Of a stretch of 29,618 nt of DNA, positions 13,854-23,240 are shown piece by piece. The notes under the pieces were generated by a model that ran no database searches, was not told the origin of the DNA, and was given only the letters and a program-made list of their open reading frames with translations. This DNA is from Granulicella sp. GTDB lineage: Bacteria > Acidobacteriota > Terriglobia > Terriglobales > Acidobacteriaceae. Made by a program: the position numbers and the translations under genes. Location: the NCBI GenBank assembly GCA_003133205.1, contig PKWK01000135.1, positions 1-29,618 on the forward strand, written 5' to 3'. Every line of letters begins with the position of its first letter. Position 1 is the stretch's first letter.

Positions 13854-14453
13854 ATGCTTGCTGAGTGGTCCGCTGAATGTTCTGCCGAGGACCCGGTCCT
13901 CGTCGTTCCATGGAAAGACCCCGACGGCAAGACTGCCTTTGTCGATCTCCGCGCCAACCCATACGACTTCGACGCTATTCCAGAGGCGGAGCATCATCCA
14001 CCGCTGATGCAGGCGCTGCGTGCGCTCAATGCGGCGCGCTCGCCCGTCTTCACCGCCAAGTGTGACGCGTGGGCGCTCGAGGGCGACGAACTGAAGCATT
14101 TACAACTGAATCTCGACGTGGATATGTCCGACCCACACGCCAGCCTGTCGTTCGGATTCGCCAGCTACATCGACCTCGTCTCGCGCGAGCGCTCGCTGTT
14201 CACTTCGTTTCCCCAGCATGAGCAGATGCTGCGCCGGCTCGCCCGCCTGGCGGCTCCGCTTGACCATCCCGCCGCCGCGCTCGACTGCGTGCTGCGGCCT
14301 GCGCTCATCGACCTGGAAGGCCCACAACAGGGCTACGCATTCAGCCTGTACGTCAAGACGCTTGGAGCTGATCAGCAGAGTGCATGGCAGGAGTGGGCCG
14401 CCGCTCTCGATGCTGTCGTTGCGCTTGTCCGCGGCAAGGACTTCTCGCGATAG
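13854..14453 (+). CDS. Conserved-looking hypothetical protein
   Basis: 199 residues; I do not recognise the family. Codon use is typical of the surrounding genes, with strong G/C at third positions, which supports it being real. There is no signal peptide and no membrane segment. The start is acidic with VLVVPWKDPDGKTAFVDLRANPYDF, the middle contains LQLNLDVDMSDPHASLSFGFASYIDLVSRERSLFTSFPQHEQMLRRLARL, and the C-terminus FSLYVKTLGADQQSAWQEWAAALDAVVALVRG is helical. It begins 33 nt after the small membrane protein gene and may share its transcript. It converges with the GGDEF/EAL gene. Confidence 0.6.
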   Translation: MLAEWSAECSAEDPVLVVPWKDPDGKTAFVDLRANPYDFDAIPEAEHHPPLMQALRALNAARSPVFTAKCDAWALEGDELKHLQLNLDVDMSDPHASLSFGFASYIDLVSRERSLFTSFPQHEQMLRRLARLAAPLDHPAAALDCVLRPALIDLEGPQQGYAFSLYVKTLGADQQSAWQEWAAALDAVVALVRGKDFSR

Positions 14454-14489
14454 CGAAAACCCGAACGCCGCAGCAGTCGAGACGCTGAA

Positions 14490-17186
14490 CTAAGCGATAG
14501 CCCTTGCAGGCTCGGCGTTGCGTTGAATGGAAATCAGCCGTGCTGCCTCGCGCACCATTCCGGCCGGCACTGCCTTGCCGAAGTAGAAGCCTTGCGCTTC
14601 GTCGCATCTGCGCCGCAGCAGGAAGTTCAACTGGCCGTTCGTTTCCACGCCCTCGGCAACCACCTTCAGATTCAGCCCATGCGCCATCGAGATGATCGCC
14701 CGCACGATGGCCGCCGCGTTGGGATCGTCGACCGACCGATTCACGAAGCTGCGGTCGATCTTCAACCGATCCACCTCGTACTGCAGCAGGTAGGAGAAGC
14801 TGGAGAAGCCCGTTCCAAAGTCGTCGATCGCGATCTTCACGCCTAGCCTGCGCAACTGCATCAGCGTTTCATTGGTCGTTGCCGAGTTGGACATCAGCGT
14901 CTGCTCGGTGATCTCGATCTCCAGGCTTCGCGCTGGCAATCCAGACTCTCGCAACGCCATGCCGACCTGCGTGGTCAGGTTTTTCTGCCTGAACTGTCGC
15001 GGCGATAAGTTGACCGCGATGACCAACTCGCGTCCCAGGGCATCCTGCAACTCTTTCCCCTCGTGGCATGCCGTCCGGATCGCCCACTCGCCGATGGGCA
15101 CGATCAGGCCGGTTGCTTCGGCCAGCGGAATAAACTGCGACGGCGGGATCAATCCTCGCCGCGGGTGGTTCCACCGCAGCAGAGCCTCCACACCAATAAC
15201 GTCGCCGGTGACACACGACACCTGGGGCTGGTAGTTCAGCGAAAGTTCGCCGTTGATCAGCGCGTGGCGCAGGTCGTGTTCAAACTCCAACTTGTCCGCC
15301 GTCGCCACGACCATGCCTTGATTGAAGACGTGGAACGCATTGCGGCCGCTTTCCTTGGCTTCGTACAGCGCCGCGTCGGCGTTCTTCAGCAGGCTGTCGG
15401 CGTCGTGCGCACAGTCCGGAAAGATGCAGAGCCCAACGCTCACCGTGACGTTGACCTCGCGGTTGCCCACCATGGTCGGCGTCGAAACTTTCTGGATGAT
15501 CGCCTCAGCGCACCGCTCCGCGTCTCTCTCGTCGCGGAACTCCGGCATCACGATCACAAATTCGTCTCCACCCATGCGCGCCACGGTGTCGGTCTGTCGC
15601 ACCGCCGAGCACAGCTTCTTCGCGATGGCGTCGAGCAGGCTGTCGCCCGCCGAGTGGCCAAGCGAATCGTTGATGCGCTTGAAGTAGTCGACGTCCACCA
15701 TCAACACGGCGACTTTGTGCCGGTTGCGCTTCGCCCGCTGGATTGCCTGCCGCATGCGGTCGTCCAGCAGCACCCGGTTCGGCAGTCCGGTCAACTGGTC
15801 GTGGTGCGCCAGGTGGTTCACGTATTCCGTCAGCTTCTTCCGCTCGGTGATGTCGAATGCAATCCCGAGATAGCCGGCGATCTTCTCGCCCTGGGTCTTC
15901 AGTGTGGTTATCGCCAGATTCACCCATATGCGCGATCCGTCCTTGCGCACATAGGTCCATTCGTGCTCGTCCGTCTGCCCATGTCTCGGCCTTGCGATCA
16001 GGGAGCCGAATCCGGCCTGCACGGGCTCGTTCAAGTCCTTGCTCAACTGCACAGCGCGCGCGCTCATCTCCGCCGGATCATGCAGCATCACCACGGAGTG
16101 CTGTCCGATCAATTCATGCTTGCGGTAGAACGTCAGGCTTTCCGCCGCTGGGTTCATCGCCGTCACCGTCCCGGCCGGATCGGTTGCGATGATGCTGAAC
16201 GGAGCATTCTCAATCATCGACTGGGTAAACTCGTTCAGGTCTGCGATCTGATGCTGCCGCGCTCGCTCCTCGGTTACATCGCGGTTGGTCACCGCCACCC
16301 CGTCGCCCAGCTTCACCACCTGCATCACAATCCAGTAGGACTCAATCCCCTCGCGCACCACGTGATGATCGTCGGTGAAGGGAATACCCGTGAGGACAAC
16401 CTGTTTGAATTGTTGGAGAATGTTGGTCGAAACCAGGTAGGGAAGCACTTCGCTCAGATTCTGGCCCACCAGCTCCGCGCGCGGCCTGCCAAGCCTTTGC
16501 TCTCCGTTCGCATTGATGTAGGCGATGCGGAAATCCACAATATCCTTCGCCTCGTCGCGCACGCTCTCCATGATGTAGAACGCATCCAGGCTGCTCTCGG
16601 CGGCCACTACGAACTTCTCATGGTCCTTGTTGGCCGAGGTGACCGTCGCGATCAACGCCCGGGCATACGGAAACAACACCGCAACGCCCATGGCAACCAC
16701 CACCAAAGCGGCCGCGCGAACCGTTAGTAATTCCCGACCGCGCCCTGAAAGCGGACTCCACAACGTTGCATATCCCACTGCACGCAGCAGGCCGAAACAC
16801 ACAAGAAACACGCCGAGAATATAAGTTGTCAGAGAGAAGGGCACGCGATCGCGCAGGCGGTAAGCCAGTCGGCCAATCAAAATGCAGATGGTCAGGCACG
16901 TGAACCAGGCCAGCCCGTCGGAGATCAACGAAAACACAAGTTCGCGGTGCCCCATCTGCGTCCCGAGTCCCGGCCCCTTGCCCGCGAAATACCTCAATAC
17001 TGCCGCGGGGCCAGGCCCCGTCAGAATCAGCAGCGCCGTCGTCGCAAACAGCGCAAACGACAGGATCAACCTTGTTCGCGAGGACATCGATAGCCTGCTG
17101 GTTACCAATCGAACTCCAGATGTCGCCGGTTCCCACATTAGCTCAGGATCAAAAGCCGTAGCATTCCCTGGGGGCATTCCAAACAT
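14490..17186 (-). CDS. Membrane-anchored PAS-PAS-GGDEF-EAL protein (c-di-GMP turnover)
   Basis: 898 residues from the ATG at 17186, which has AGGAG nine bases upstream; the frame continues 42 codons upstream without a comparable signal. Residues ~35-215 hold five or six hydrophobic segments resembling a MASE-type sensor. Two PAS domains follow (~220-335 and ~340-460, the latter ending YLGIAFDITERK). The GGDEF domain (~460-625) has GGDEF at ~538 with an RQTD inhibitory site five residues before it. The EAL domain (~640-885) has EALLRW, NLSPRQF, EITEQTLM, DDFGTG, KIDRSF and VAEGVE, so both catalytic centres look intact. It may synthesise and/or degrade c-di-GMP according to a membrane or PAS signal. 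It follows ftsA by 158 nt on the same strand, in the place where ftsZ usually lies. Confidence 0.92.
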   Translation of the reverse strand: MFGMPPGNATAFDPELMWEPATSGVRLVTSRLSMSSRTRLILSFALFATTALLILTGPGPAAVLRYFAGKGPGLGTQMGHRELVFSLISDGLAWFTCLTICILIGRLAYRLRDRVPFSLTTYILGVFLVCFGLLRAVGYATLWSPLSGRGRELLTVRAAALVVVAMGVAVLFPYARALIATVTSANKDHEKFVVAAESSLDAFYIMESVRDEAKDIVDFRIAYINANGEQRLGRPRAELVGQNLSEVLPYLVSTNILQQFKQVVLTGIPFTDDHHVVREGIESYWIVMQVVKLGDGVAVTNRDVTEERARQHQIADLNEFTQSMIENAPFSIIATDPAGTVTAMNPAAESLTFYRKHELIGQHSVVMLHDPAEMSARAVQLSKDLNEPVQAGFGSLIARPRHGQTDEHEWTYVRKDGSRIWVNLAITTLKTQGEKIAGYLGIAFDITERKKLTEYVNHLAHHDQLTGLPNRVLLDDRMRQAIQRAKRNRHKVAVLMVDVDYFKRINDSLGHSAGDSLLDAIAKKLCSAVRQTDTVARMGGDEFVIVMPEFRDERDAERCAEAIIQKVSTPTMVGNREVNVTVSVGLCIFPDCAHDADSLLKNADAALYEAKESGRNAFHVFNQGMVVATADKLEFEHDLRHALINGELSLNYQPQVSCVTGDVIGVEALLRWNHPRRGLIPPSQFIPLAEATGLIVPIGEWAIRTACHEGKELQDALGRELVIAVNLSPRQFRQKNLTTQVGMALRESGLPARSLEIEITEQTLMSNSATTNETLMQLRRLGVKIAIDDFGTGFSSFSYLLQYEVDRLKIDRSFVNRSVDDPNAAAIVRAIISMAHGLNLKVVAEGVETNGQLNFLLRRRCDEAQGFYFGKAVPAGMVREAARLISIQRNAEPARAIA

Positions 17187-17344
17187 ACTGGTTTTTCTCC
17201 TGCCCTGAACAGGTTTTCTTTGAAAAATTGCAACTTTAGTTAACTCTTGCCTTGATCCAAACCCGTAAACTACGCAAAATACGGCGGATATTGCAATCGA
17301 GCGGCGCTGCAATCCTGCGACAGGCTCCCAGTGCGCAACCTGCT

Positions 17345-18586
17345 TTAATAGCTGCCGGCGAAGATGGCTTTCAACTTGGCCCTCAAGCCCTGCTCCTCGC
17401 TGGCGCGGCGTACCTGGGTCCTATGGGTGTAGAGCAGCATCCCGATTGCGACAGAAAATTCCGGCCGCGCAAGTTCCGGCGGCATCCGCGACAACGGCAC
17501 CGGCAGCCCCACCCGCGTAGGCACGCGCAACAGGCTCTCCGCACTGTCCAGCAGCCCGGCCAGCAGCGCTCCGCCTCCGGTGAGGACGCAACCCGCGCCC
17601 AGCGCTTCCAGCACACCGCCCTGGCGAAGATTGTCGCGCAGCATAGTGAACAGCTCCCGCGCCCGCGGCTCCAGGATCTCGGCCAAAAAGCGCTGCCGCA
17701 CCAACCGCATCGTTTGTTCTCCAGCGCTCAACGACCCGGCCGCGAGGTTCCCGCCCACCTCGATCTCGTTCCCTTGCGGCACCGCTGTCACCACGCAGTT
17801 GCCATACACCCGCTTCAGCTCTTCCGCTTCGTCGACCGAGACATGCAGGCCTACGGCAAGGTCGTTGGTAAAGTGGTCGCCGCCGATTGGTAGCACCGCC
17901 GTATGCGCGATCGAGCCCTCGAAGAACACCGCCAGCTCAGTCGTGCTCGACCCAATGTCCGCCACGCACACGCCTAGTTCGCGCTCGTCCGCCGAGAGCA
18001 CAGCCTCCGCCGCCGCGATTCCCTCGTAAATTGTGTCTCCAACCTCAAGCCCTGCGCGGTTGGCGCACGTCACCACGCTCTGCGCCACGCCGCCCGAGCA
18101 AGTCGACAGGTGCAGGTTCACCTCAAGCTTGTTCCCCACCATGCCGATCGGGTCGTGAATCCCTGCCTGGTCGTCCAGGATGAACTCCTGCGGCAGCAGG
18201 TGCAGCACCTCGCGATCCGGCGGCAGCGCCACCGAGCGCGCCCGATCCACCGCCGCGCGCACTTCCTCGCGTGTGATCTCGCGCATGCGGCTGCCCATCG
18301 AGATTCCGCCGCGGCTATTCACTCCGCGCACGTGCGTCCCACCGATGCCCACCACTGCCGTCTCGATCCCGGCGCGCGCCACGCGCTCCGCCGTCAGCGC
18401 AGCCCGGTTGATCGCCTCTGCCGCCGGCCCAAGTTCGGCGATCAGCCCTTTGCGCATTCCGCGTGACGCCTCGATGCCGTGGCCGCGATAGCGCAGCACG
18501 CCATCCTGCAACTCCGCCACCAGCACGCAGATCTTGCTGCTGCCCGCGTCCAGCACGGTGATCAGATTGTCCTGCTTTGCGTTCAT
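17345..18586 (-). CDS. ftsA: Cell division protein FtsA
   Basis: 413 residues, an actin-like ATPase that anchors FtsZ to the membrane and recruits divisome proteins. Seen in the sequence: phosphate-1 motif VLDAGSSKICVLVAE near the N-terminus, the FtsA-specific 1C domain (GIETAVVGIGGTHVRGVNSRG and REEVRAAVDRA), phosphate-2 VCVADIGSSTTELAVFFEG (~200-220), the adenosine motif GCVLTGGGALLAGL (~330), and the C-terminal amphipathic helix EQGLRAKLKAIFAGSY that targets the membrane. Length fits the family. Start overlaps the end of ftsQ by 4 bp. FtsZ is not encoded downstream within the window. Confidence 0.95.
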   Translation of the reverse strand: MNAKQDNLITVLDAGSSKICVLVAELQDGVLRYRGHGIEASRGMRKGLIAELGPAAEAINRAALTAERVARAGIETAVVGIGGTHVRGVNSRGGISMGSRMREITREEVRAAVDRARSVALPPDREVLHLLPQEFILDDQAGIHDPIGMVGNKLEVNLHLSTCSGGVAQSVVTCANRAGLEVGDTIYEGIAAAEAVLSADERELGVCVADIGSSTTELAVFFEGSIAHTAVLPIGGDHFTNDLAVGLHVSVDEAEELKRVYGNCVVTAVPQGNEIEVGGNLAAGSLSAGEQTMRLVRQRFLAEILEPRARELFTMLRDNLRQGGVLEALGAGCVLTGGGALLAGLLDSAESLLRVPTRVGLPVPLSRMPPELARPEFSVAIGMLLYTHRTQVRRASEEQGLRAKLKAIFAGSY

Positions 18587-19788
18587 CGCGGCGCCCCTTG
18601 CGCGGCAGCGCCCGGCGCGGAACCCTGGCCAGTCGTCTTCGTGTGCGCGCTGCGAGTCGGCTTGCCCTTCAGTTTCACAGCGGGCTTCTTCGCCTTCGCG
18701 GAGGCAACGTGACCAGCAGGAGCGGCAGCGGTCTTCGGCGCCTCTGGCTTCGGCTTCACCACGCCAGCGGAGTCGCCGGATGTGCTTGCCGAAGCCGCGT
18801 CGCTCGCAGCCGCGGCCGTGCTGGTCGGAACAGCCGCCGAGCCTGGCTGCATCTCCAGTACGACCTGCTGCTCATAGCGCATGTCGACCGACGCCAGTCT
18901 TGGATACTGCGTGCGCCACTCCGCCAGGTGCTCCTGATACTGGTGATACCGCTCCAAGAATTTCTCCTCGCCGAAGTGTACTAGGATGTCCGCGCCTGCG
19001 GACCCTGCATCCGGAATGATTGCCTTCACGTCCTCGGGGTTCGACAAATCCACCTCGCTCAGCCGGTGCGAGACGCCTTCTCCGGTTGCGTCGAGTGCCG
19101 CCATAAAGCCCATGTAAATTCTCATCCGCGCCGCTCGCGTCGACAGCGGGTCTGCTGCCGAAATCCCCGTCAGCACGGGAAAAGAGTACTGCGGAGCATT
19201 GCGCGAAACTGTGGGCGCGCGCTGCTGGCCGGTCGTCTCGTCTACCTCCGGCCCGGGCAGATCGAACAGCACGCCGTTCGCGTCCACCAGCCCGATCTGC
19301 GTGCCCTGGCGAACGAATGCCACCGGAGTCCGCTCCACGATCGCCACCCGCACCCGGTTCGGCAGCAGCCGCATCACCGTCGCGTGCGCCACCCACGGCA
19401 GGCTCTCCAATTGGGCGCGCCGTTCGTCCAGCGGGATGTTGAAGATATTGCGGTCCACATCCTCGCCGAAGACGCTCAGCAGTTGCGGGCGCGTCAGATG
19501 ACTATTTCCCGCGATCTGGATCGCCGCCGAAGTGGGCACGATGAAATGCTCATCGTGCAGCACATAGCTCTGCACCCACAGCGCCGCCGCAATCCCCGCT
19601 CCGGCCACCAACAGAAACCCGATGCCCGCTGCGATTCGTCCCCACAGTGTCTTCGGCAACAGCCCGCCACGGAAGCTCAGGCGAACTGCCGGCCGGCGTC
19701 CGCGCGGCGCGAATTCAGGATCGGAGTCGTAGCCGTCGGAATAATCGTCCGCATAAGAAGAGTCCCGGCGCAGAGGCATCTCGGTCAC
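18583..19788 (-). CDS. ftsQ: Cell division protein FtsQ/DivIB
   Basis: A divisome scaffold in the inner membrane. The start is uncertain: the frame is open to 19995 (TTG), but codon use in the first part of that extension is unlike the rest. The GTG at 19788 has GGGGAG five bases upstream, so I use it (401 residues). A basic, disordered cytoplasmic tail is followed by one TM helix (IAAGIGFLLVAGAGIAAALWV), then a POTRA domain (IQIAGNSHLTRPQLLSVFGEDVDRNIFNIPL) and the beta domain (LPWVAHATVMRLLPNRVRVAIVERTPVAFV). The last ~90 residues are an Ala/Pro/Lys/Ser-rich low-complexity tail, longer than in model FtsQ. It lies between murC and ftsA and overlaps ftsA by 4 bp. Confidence 0.88.
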   Translation of the reverse strand: MTEMPLRRDSSYADDYSDGYDSDPEFAPRGRRPAVRLSFRGGLLPKTLWGRIAAGIGFLLVAGAGIAAALWVQSYVLHDEHFIVPTSAAIQIAGNSHLTRPQLLSVFGEDVDRNIFNIPLDERRAQLESLPWVAHATVMRLLPNRVRVAIVERTPVAFVRQGTQIGLVDANGVLFDLPGPEVDETTGQQRAPTVSRNAPQYSFPVLTGISAADPLSTRAARMRIYMGFMAALDATGEGVSHRLSEVDLSNPEDVKAIIPDAGSAGADILVHFGEEKFLERYHQYQEHLAEWRTQYPRLASVDMRYEQQVVLEMQPGSAAVPTSTAAAASDAASASTSGDSAGVVKPKPEAPKTAAAPAGHVASAKAKKPAVKLKGKPTRSAHTKTTGQGSAPGAAAQGAPR

Positions 19789-20019
19789 CGCCGCTCCCCG
19801 CTTTCCTCCGGCGAGTCTAGGTCCCGATGAGGCACGAATCGACTCCGGCGCATCCAGCACCGCCGAGCCACGCTTCGAAAAAAGATTGCCTGATCGCAAG
19901 GCCTTGAGCAAGGGTCGCGAGGAATCGCCACGCTCATCATATCGTAAGGGCCCAATTCCGTACCTACCTAAGTTGGGGACGTACCCACTCAGCAACTCAC
20001 ACCAAGAATAATTGCCAGG

Positions 20020-21510
20020 CTAGTTTTCCGGGGGCCGCTCGACGTGCCTATCTGCCGTGCCCGCCAGCGCTTCCAGCAGCATTGCCCCAGCCTGCGAAAC
20101 GCTGCCCGCCCCCAACGTCAGAATCACATCGCCGTCCTTCGCAATCCGCGCCAGCGCCTTTACCCCGGCCGCCATCGACTCCGCATACTCCACCCCGCCG
20201 CCCACCGTCCCCGTCCGTCGAATCGCCTCGACCAGACCCGCCGCATCGACACCCGCAATCGGCTCCTCGCTCGCCGCGTAGATATCCAGCACCTGCACCG
20301 TGTCCGCATCCGCGAATGCCCGCGCAAACTCCGGCTGCAGATCACGCGTCCGCGAATACCTGTGCGGCTGAAACAGCACATGCACCCTCCCGTACCCAGC
20401 ATCCCGAGCCGCCCGCAGCGTCGCAAGAATCTCCGTCGGATGGTGCCCGTAGTCGTCGACCACAGTCACGCCGCGCACCGTCCCCTTCACCTGGAATCGC
20501 CGGTCGACGCCGCGGAAACTCGCCAGCCCGGCGGCGATTCCATCCGGCGCAACTCCAAGCTGCACGCCAATCGCAACTGCTGCCGTCGCGTTCAGCACAT
20601 TGTGGCGCCCCGGAACATGCAGCGTGAACGGCCCCAGCACCAGCCCGCGATAATTAACCTCGAACTGCCAGTGCCCCCAATCGTTGGGTGCCCCAGGTCT
20701 CGATTTTGAGACCTGGGTTCCCGCCGGCTTCTCCAAAAGCTGCAGCCGAAAGTCCGCATCCGCCGATTCGCCATACGTGTACACTCGCCTGCTGACCCGA
20801 TCCAGCACGCCGCGCAGCAGCGCATTGTCCACGCACGCCGTCGTCGCCCCATAGAAGGGCACGCGATCCATGAACTCGACGAAGGCTCCCTCCACATCCG
20901 CAATATCGCGATAGCAATCCATATGCTCGCGGTCGAGATTCGTCACCACCGCCAGCACTGGCGACAGCTTCAGAAACGAGCGGTCGCTCTCATCCGCCTC
21001 CGCAACCAGGTACTGCGACGAGCCAAGCCGCGCATTCGATCCCAGCGCATCCACACGCCCGCCCACCACTACTGTCGGGTCGAGATTCCCCTCGCCACCG
21101 CCCGCGCCCAAAACTGCCGCAATCATTGACGTCGTCGTCGTCTTGCCATGCATGCCGGCCACGGCGATCCCGTATTTCAGCCGCATCAACTCCGCCAGCA
21201 TCTCCGCGCGCTGGATCACCGGGATTTTCCTCGCCCGCGCTTCCATCACTTCAGGGTTTGTGGCAGAGACAGCCGAACTCGTCACGACCACATCGCTGGC
21301 CGCCGCGTTCCCGGCCGCGTGCCCCTCGTAGATCACCGCGCCCATGCTCGCCAGCCGGTCCGTCACCGCCGACCGCCGCAAGTCCGACCCAGACACCGCA
21401 TACCCCATCGTCAGCAGGATCTCCGCGATCCCGCTCATGCCAATCCCGCCAATGCCGATGAAGTGGATACGGTGCGACGGAGCAAATAGAAAATGACCAG
21501 GCAAAAACAT
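20020..21510 (-). CDS. murC: UDP-N-acetylmuramate--L-alanine ligase MurC
   Basis: 496 residues; adds L-Ala to UDP-MurNAc with ATP, the first peptide-forming step of cytoplasmic peptidoglycan precursor synthesis. Visible: Rossmann start HFIGIGGIGMSGIAEILL, the ATP loop AGMHGKTTTTSMIAAVL, VAEADESDRSFL, TNLDREHMDCY, PGRHNVLNATAAVAIG, the MurC-specific DDYGHHPTEI, and FQPHRYSRTRDL. The start ATG at 21510 has a weak GAGAG upstream. Residues ~264-276 are encoded by an interspersed hairpin repeat (20686-20718), making a PGAPNDWGHWQ-containing loop not expected in the family; the frame is kept. First gene of the murC-ftsQ-ftsA group, separated from murG by an opposite-strand gene. Confidence 0.96.
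   Translation of the reverse strand: MFLPGHFLFAPSHRIHFIGIGGIGMSGIAEILLTMGYAVSGSDLRRSAVTDRLASMGAVIYEGHAAGNAAASDVVVTSSAVSATNPEVMEARARKIPVIQRAEMLAELMRLKYGIAVAGMHGKTTTTSMIAAVLGAGGGEGNLDPTVVVGGRVDALGSNARLGSSQYLVAEADESDRSFLKLSPVLAVVTNLDREHMDCYRDIADVEGAFVEFMDRVPFYGATTACVDNALLRGVLDRVSRRVYTYGESADADFRLQLLEKPAGTQVSKSRPGAPNDWGHWQFEVNYRGLVLGPFTLHVPGRHNVLNATAAVAIGVQLGVAPDGIAAGLASFRGVDRRFQVKGTVRGVTVVDDYGHHPTEILATLRAARDAGYGRVHVLFQPHRYSRTRDLQPEFARAFADADTVQVLDIYAASEEPIAGVDAAGLVEAIRRTGTVGGGVEYAESMAAGVKALARIAKDGDVILTLGAGSVSQAGAMLLEALAGTADRHVERPPEN
20686..20718. repeat. REP-like hairpin repeat inside murC
   Basis: GGGTGC followed by a perfect 10-bp stem (20692-20701 / 20708-20717) with a 6-nt loop. The same architecture occurs at 28455-28488, with paired compensatory changes in the stem. 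This copy lies within murC without breaking the frame. Confidence 0.75.
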
Positions 21511-21830
21511 GTGAAGCGCTCTCTCTTTACGGTGTTATCTGCTGCGTTGGCGTCGGTCTTCCCGCGCGCCCGAACTTCACTCTACCAGTCTTCGCCCGGG
21601 CTCCCGGTCACAGACCTCCCGACGCCAGATGTCCAGATGACTGGCCACGGTCCCCGAAGGGCGAAGATCATCCCATTCCCAGGCCCCTTGGAATCCTTCT
21701 GCTCCACAGCGAGACGCCACCACCCTCATCCGTTCGTTCTACCCCGCAAACCGCTCCCCACCCCCAAGGTTCCCAACTTCGCGACGGCTCTATCACCGCA
21801 AGTTGGACTCCGGTGAAGCCGGAACGCCTG

Positions 21831-21872
21831 TACCCCGTCCATTTCGGCGCAACTGCCTGAATGGACGGGGTA
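21831..21872. repeat. Long perfect hairpin in a 664-nt gene-free stretch
   Basis: A 13-bp perfect inverted repeat (TACCCCGTCCATT 21831-21843 / 21860-21872) with a 16-nt loop, in the 21511-22174 interval between the divergent murC and the YXWGXW gene. The open frames there (21493-21816 plus, 21668-22012 minus) have no family features. The interval must hold both promoters, but I cannot place either one with confidence. Confidence 0.6.
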
Positions 21873-22174
21873 TCGCGCGCATTTTGTGTGCCAGATTCGC
21901 TATCTCCCATTGCGCGAGTGACATAGAAATGTGGGTCGTGATTTGGCTCTAATTCTGCAGTCCCGTCCTGCAAAATTACTGTGCTTACAGAGCCCTCGCA
22001 ACCCGCAACCATTTGGCGTATCTTGTGTCTAATTCACCAGGAGTTCATGGGAGCCGTCCGGACAAGACCTGCACGACCGGAGGCTTTCAATGGATCTGGG
22101 TCTTTGCAATCCGCGCAACCCGCTGTTTCAAAGCGTGACCGGGCAAGCGAAGGATCGGCAGGACAAGGATAAGT

Positions 22175-23182
22175 ATGAAGATCACGAGAGTTCTCACAAG
22201 CACGATCATTGCGATAGCCATCGCTGGAGGCCTCCTGATGGCCCCTGCTGCGGCGAACGCACGGGTGTTTGTCTCGGTCGGCATCGCTCCCCCGCTGATC
22301 CCGGTCTATGAACAACCCATGGCCCCCGGCTACGGGTACATCTGGACCCCCGGCTACTGGGCCTACGGCGATGACGGCTACTACTGGGTCGATGGCGCCT
22401 GGGTCTATCCACCGTATGTAGGCGCACTCTGGACTCCCGGCTACTGGGGTTGGGGCGAGGACGCCTACTTTTGGAATCCCGGCTGCTGGGGCCTCTCGGT
22501 CGGCTACTACGGCGGCATCAACTACGGCTTCGGCTACTTCGGGACCGGCTTCTACGGTGGATATTGGAACCGCGGCCACCTCTTCTATAACGGCGCCTAC
22601 AACCACCTCGGCTTCCACGACCACGATGGCTTTATCTACAACCACCCAGTCCGTGGATTCGATGGTCGTCCCGGTGGAGCAGCATTCGCCCGCAACGGCG
22701 GCGGCGGCTTCAATCGCGACCGCGCGGTAGGCCCGAGCCGTGGCTCCCCGATCAACGGCAACAACTTCGCCAGCCGCGCCGGCAACCCAATGGCGAACAA
22801 CCGCGGCAGCTTTGGCGGCAACACAGCCCGTCCCACTTACAACGGCGGAGCAGCCCGCACCTTCACTGGCGGCAATGCCTCTCCGCAGTTCCGCGGAAAT
22901 TACGCAGCCCCTCAGGCGCGCTCCTTCAACGGCGGCAACGCCCAAGTGCAGCCCCGCGCGAACTTCGCAGCGCCGCAAGCCCGCAGCTTCGCAGCACCGG
23001 CAGCCCCGCAAGCCCGCAGCTTCTCCGGCGGTGGAGGACAGCCTCAGGCGCGCTCCTTCTCCGGTGGCGGACAGCCTCAGGCGCGCTCCTTCTCCGGTGG
23101 CGGCGGTAGCTTTGGTGGCGGCGCCCGCGCTGGTGGATCCAGTGGCGGCGGTGGACACGGCGGCGGTGGTGGTCACCGGTAA
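22175..23182 (+). CDS. Secreted YXWGXW-repeat, glycine-rich protein
   Basis: 335 residues from the ATG at 22175 (AAGGAT upstream). The signal peptide covers residues 1-30: basic MKITR, a hydrophobic run ILAIAIAGGLLMAP-type and an ANA cleavage region. Residues ~45-110 contain aromatic repeats (YIWTPGYWAY, GYYWVDGAWVYPP, LWTPGYWGWG) of the YXWGXW type. A Gly/Tyr/Asn-rich stretch follows, and then at least five PQARSF repeats in a Ser/Gly/Ala-rich tail ending in His-Gly. It is probably exported and surface- or envelope-associated; the function of the family is unknown. It sits inside the dcw cluster on the opposite strand, with its own terminator at 23207. Confidence 0.85.
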   Translation: MKITRVLTSTIIAIAIAGGLLMAPAAANARVFVSVGIAPPLIPVYEQPMAPGYGYIWTPGYWAYGDDGYYWVDGAWVYPPYVGALWTPGYWGWGEDAYFWNPGCWGLSVGYYGGINYGFGYFGTGFYGGYWNRGHLFYNGAYNHLGFHDHDGFIYNHPVRGFDGRPGGAAFARNGGGGFNRDRAVGPSRGSPINGNNFASRAGNPMANNRGSFGGNTARPTYNGGAARTFTGGNASPQFRGNYAAPQARSFNGGNAQVQPRANFAAPQARSFAAPAAPQARSFSGGGGQPQARSFSGGGQPQARSFSGGGGSFGGGARAGGSSGGGGHGGGGGHR

Positions 23183-23206
23183 AGCCTCACCAACAAAACA
23201 CATCAG

Positions 23207-23240
23207 GGGCTGAGGAGAAATCCTCAGCCCTTCTTCTTTC
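23207..23240 (+). terminator. Intrinsic terminator of the YXWGXW gene
   Basis: A perfect 10-bp stem (GGGCTGAGGA / TCCTCAGCCC) with a GAAA tetraloop, followed by the T-rich TTCTTCTTTC, 24 nt after the stop codon. Confidence 0.85.

Noticed and set aside
15063..16727. 554-codon open frame on the plus strand
   Set aside because: It is antisense to the PAS-GGDEF-EAL gene; its His/Arg-rich translation has no family pattern and arises from the GC-rich complement.
21668..22012. 114-codon minus-strand frame upstream of murC
   Set aside because: It spans the perfect hairpin 21831-21872 and has no recognisable domain; treated as non-coding.
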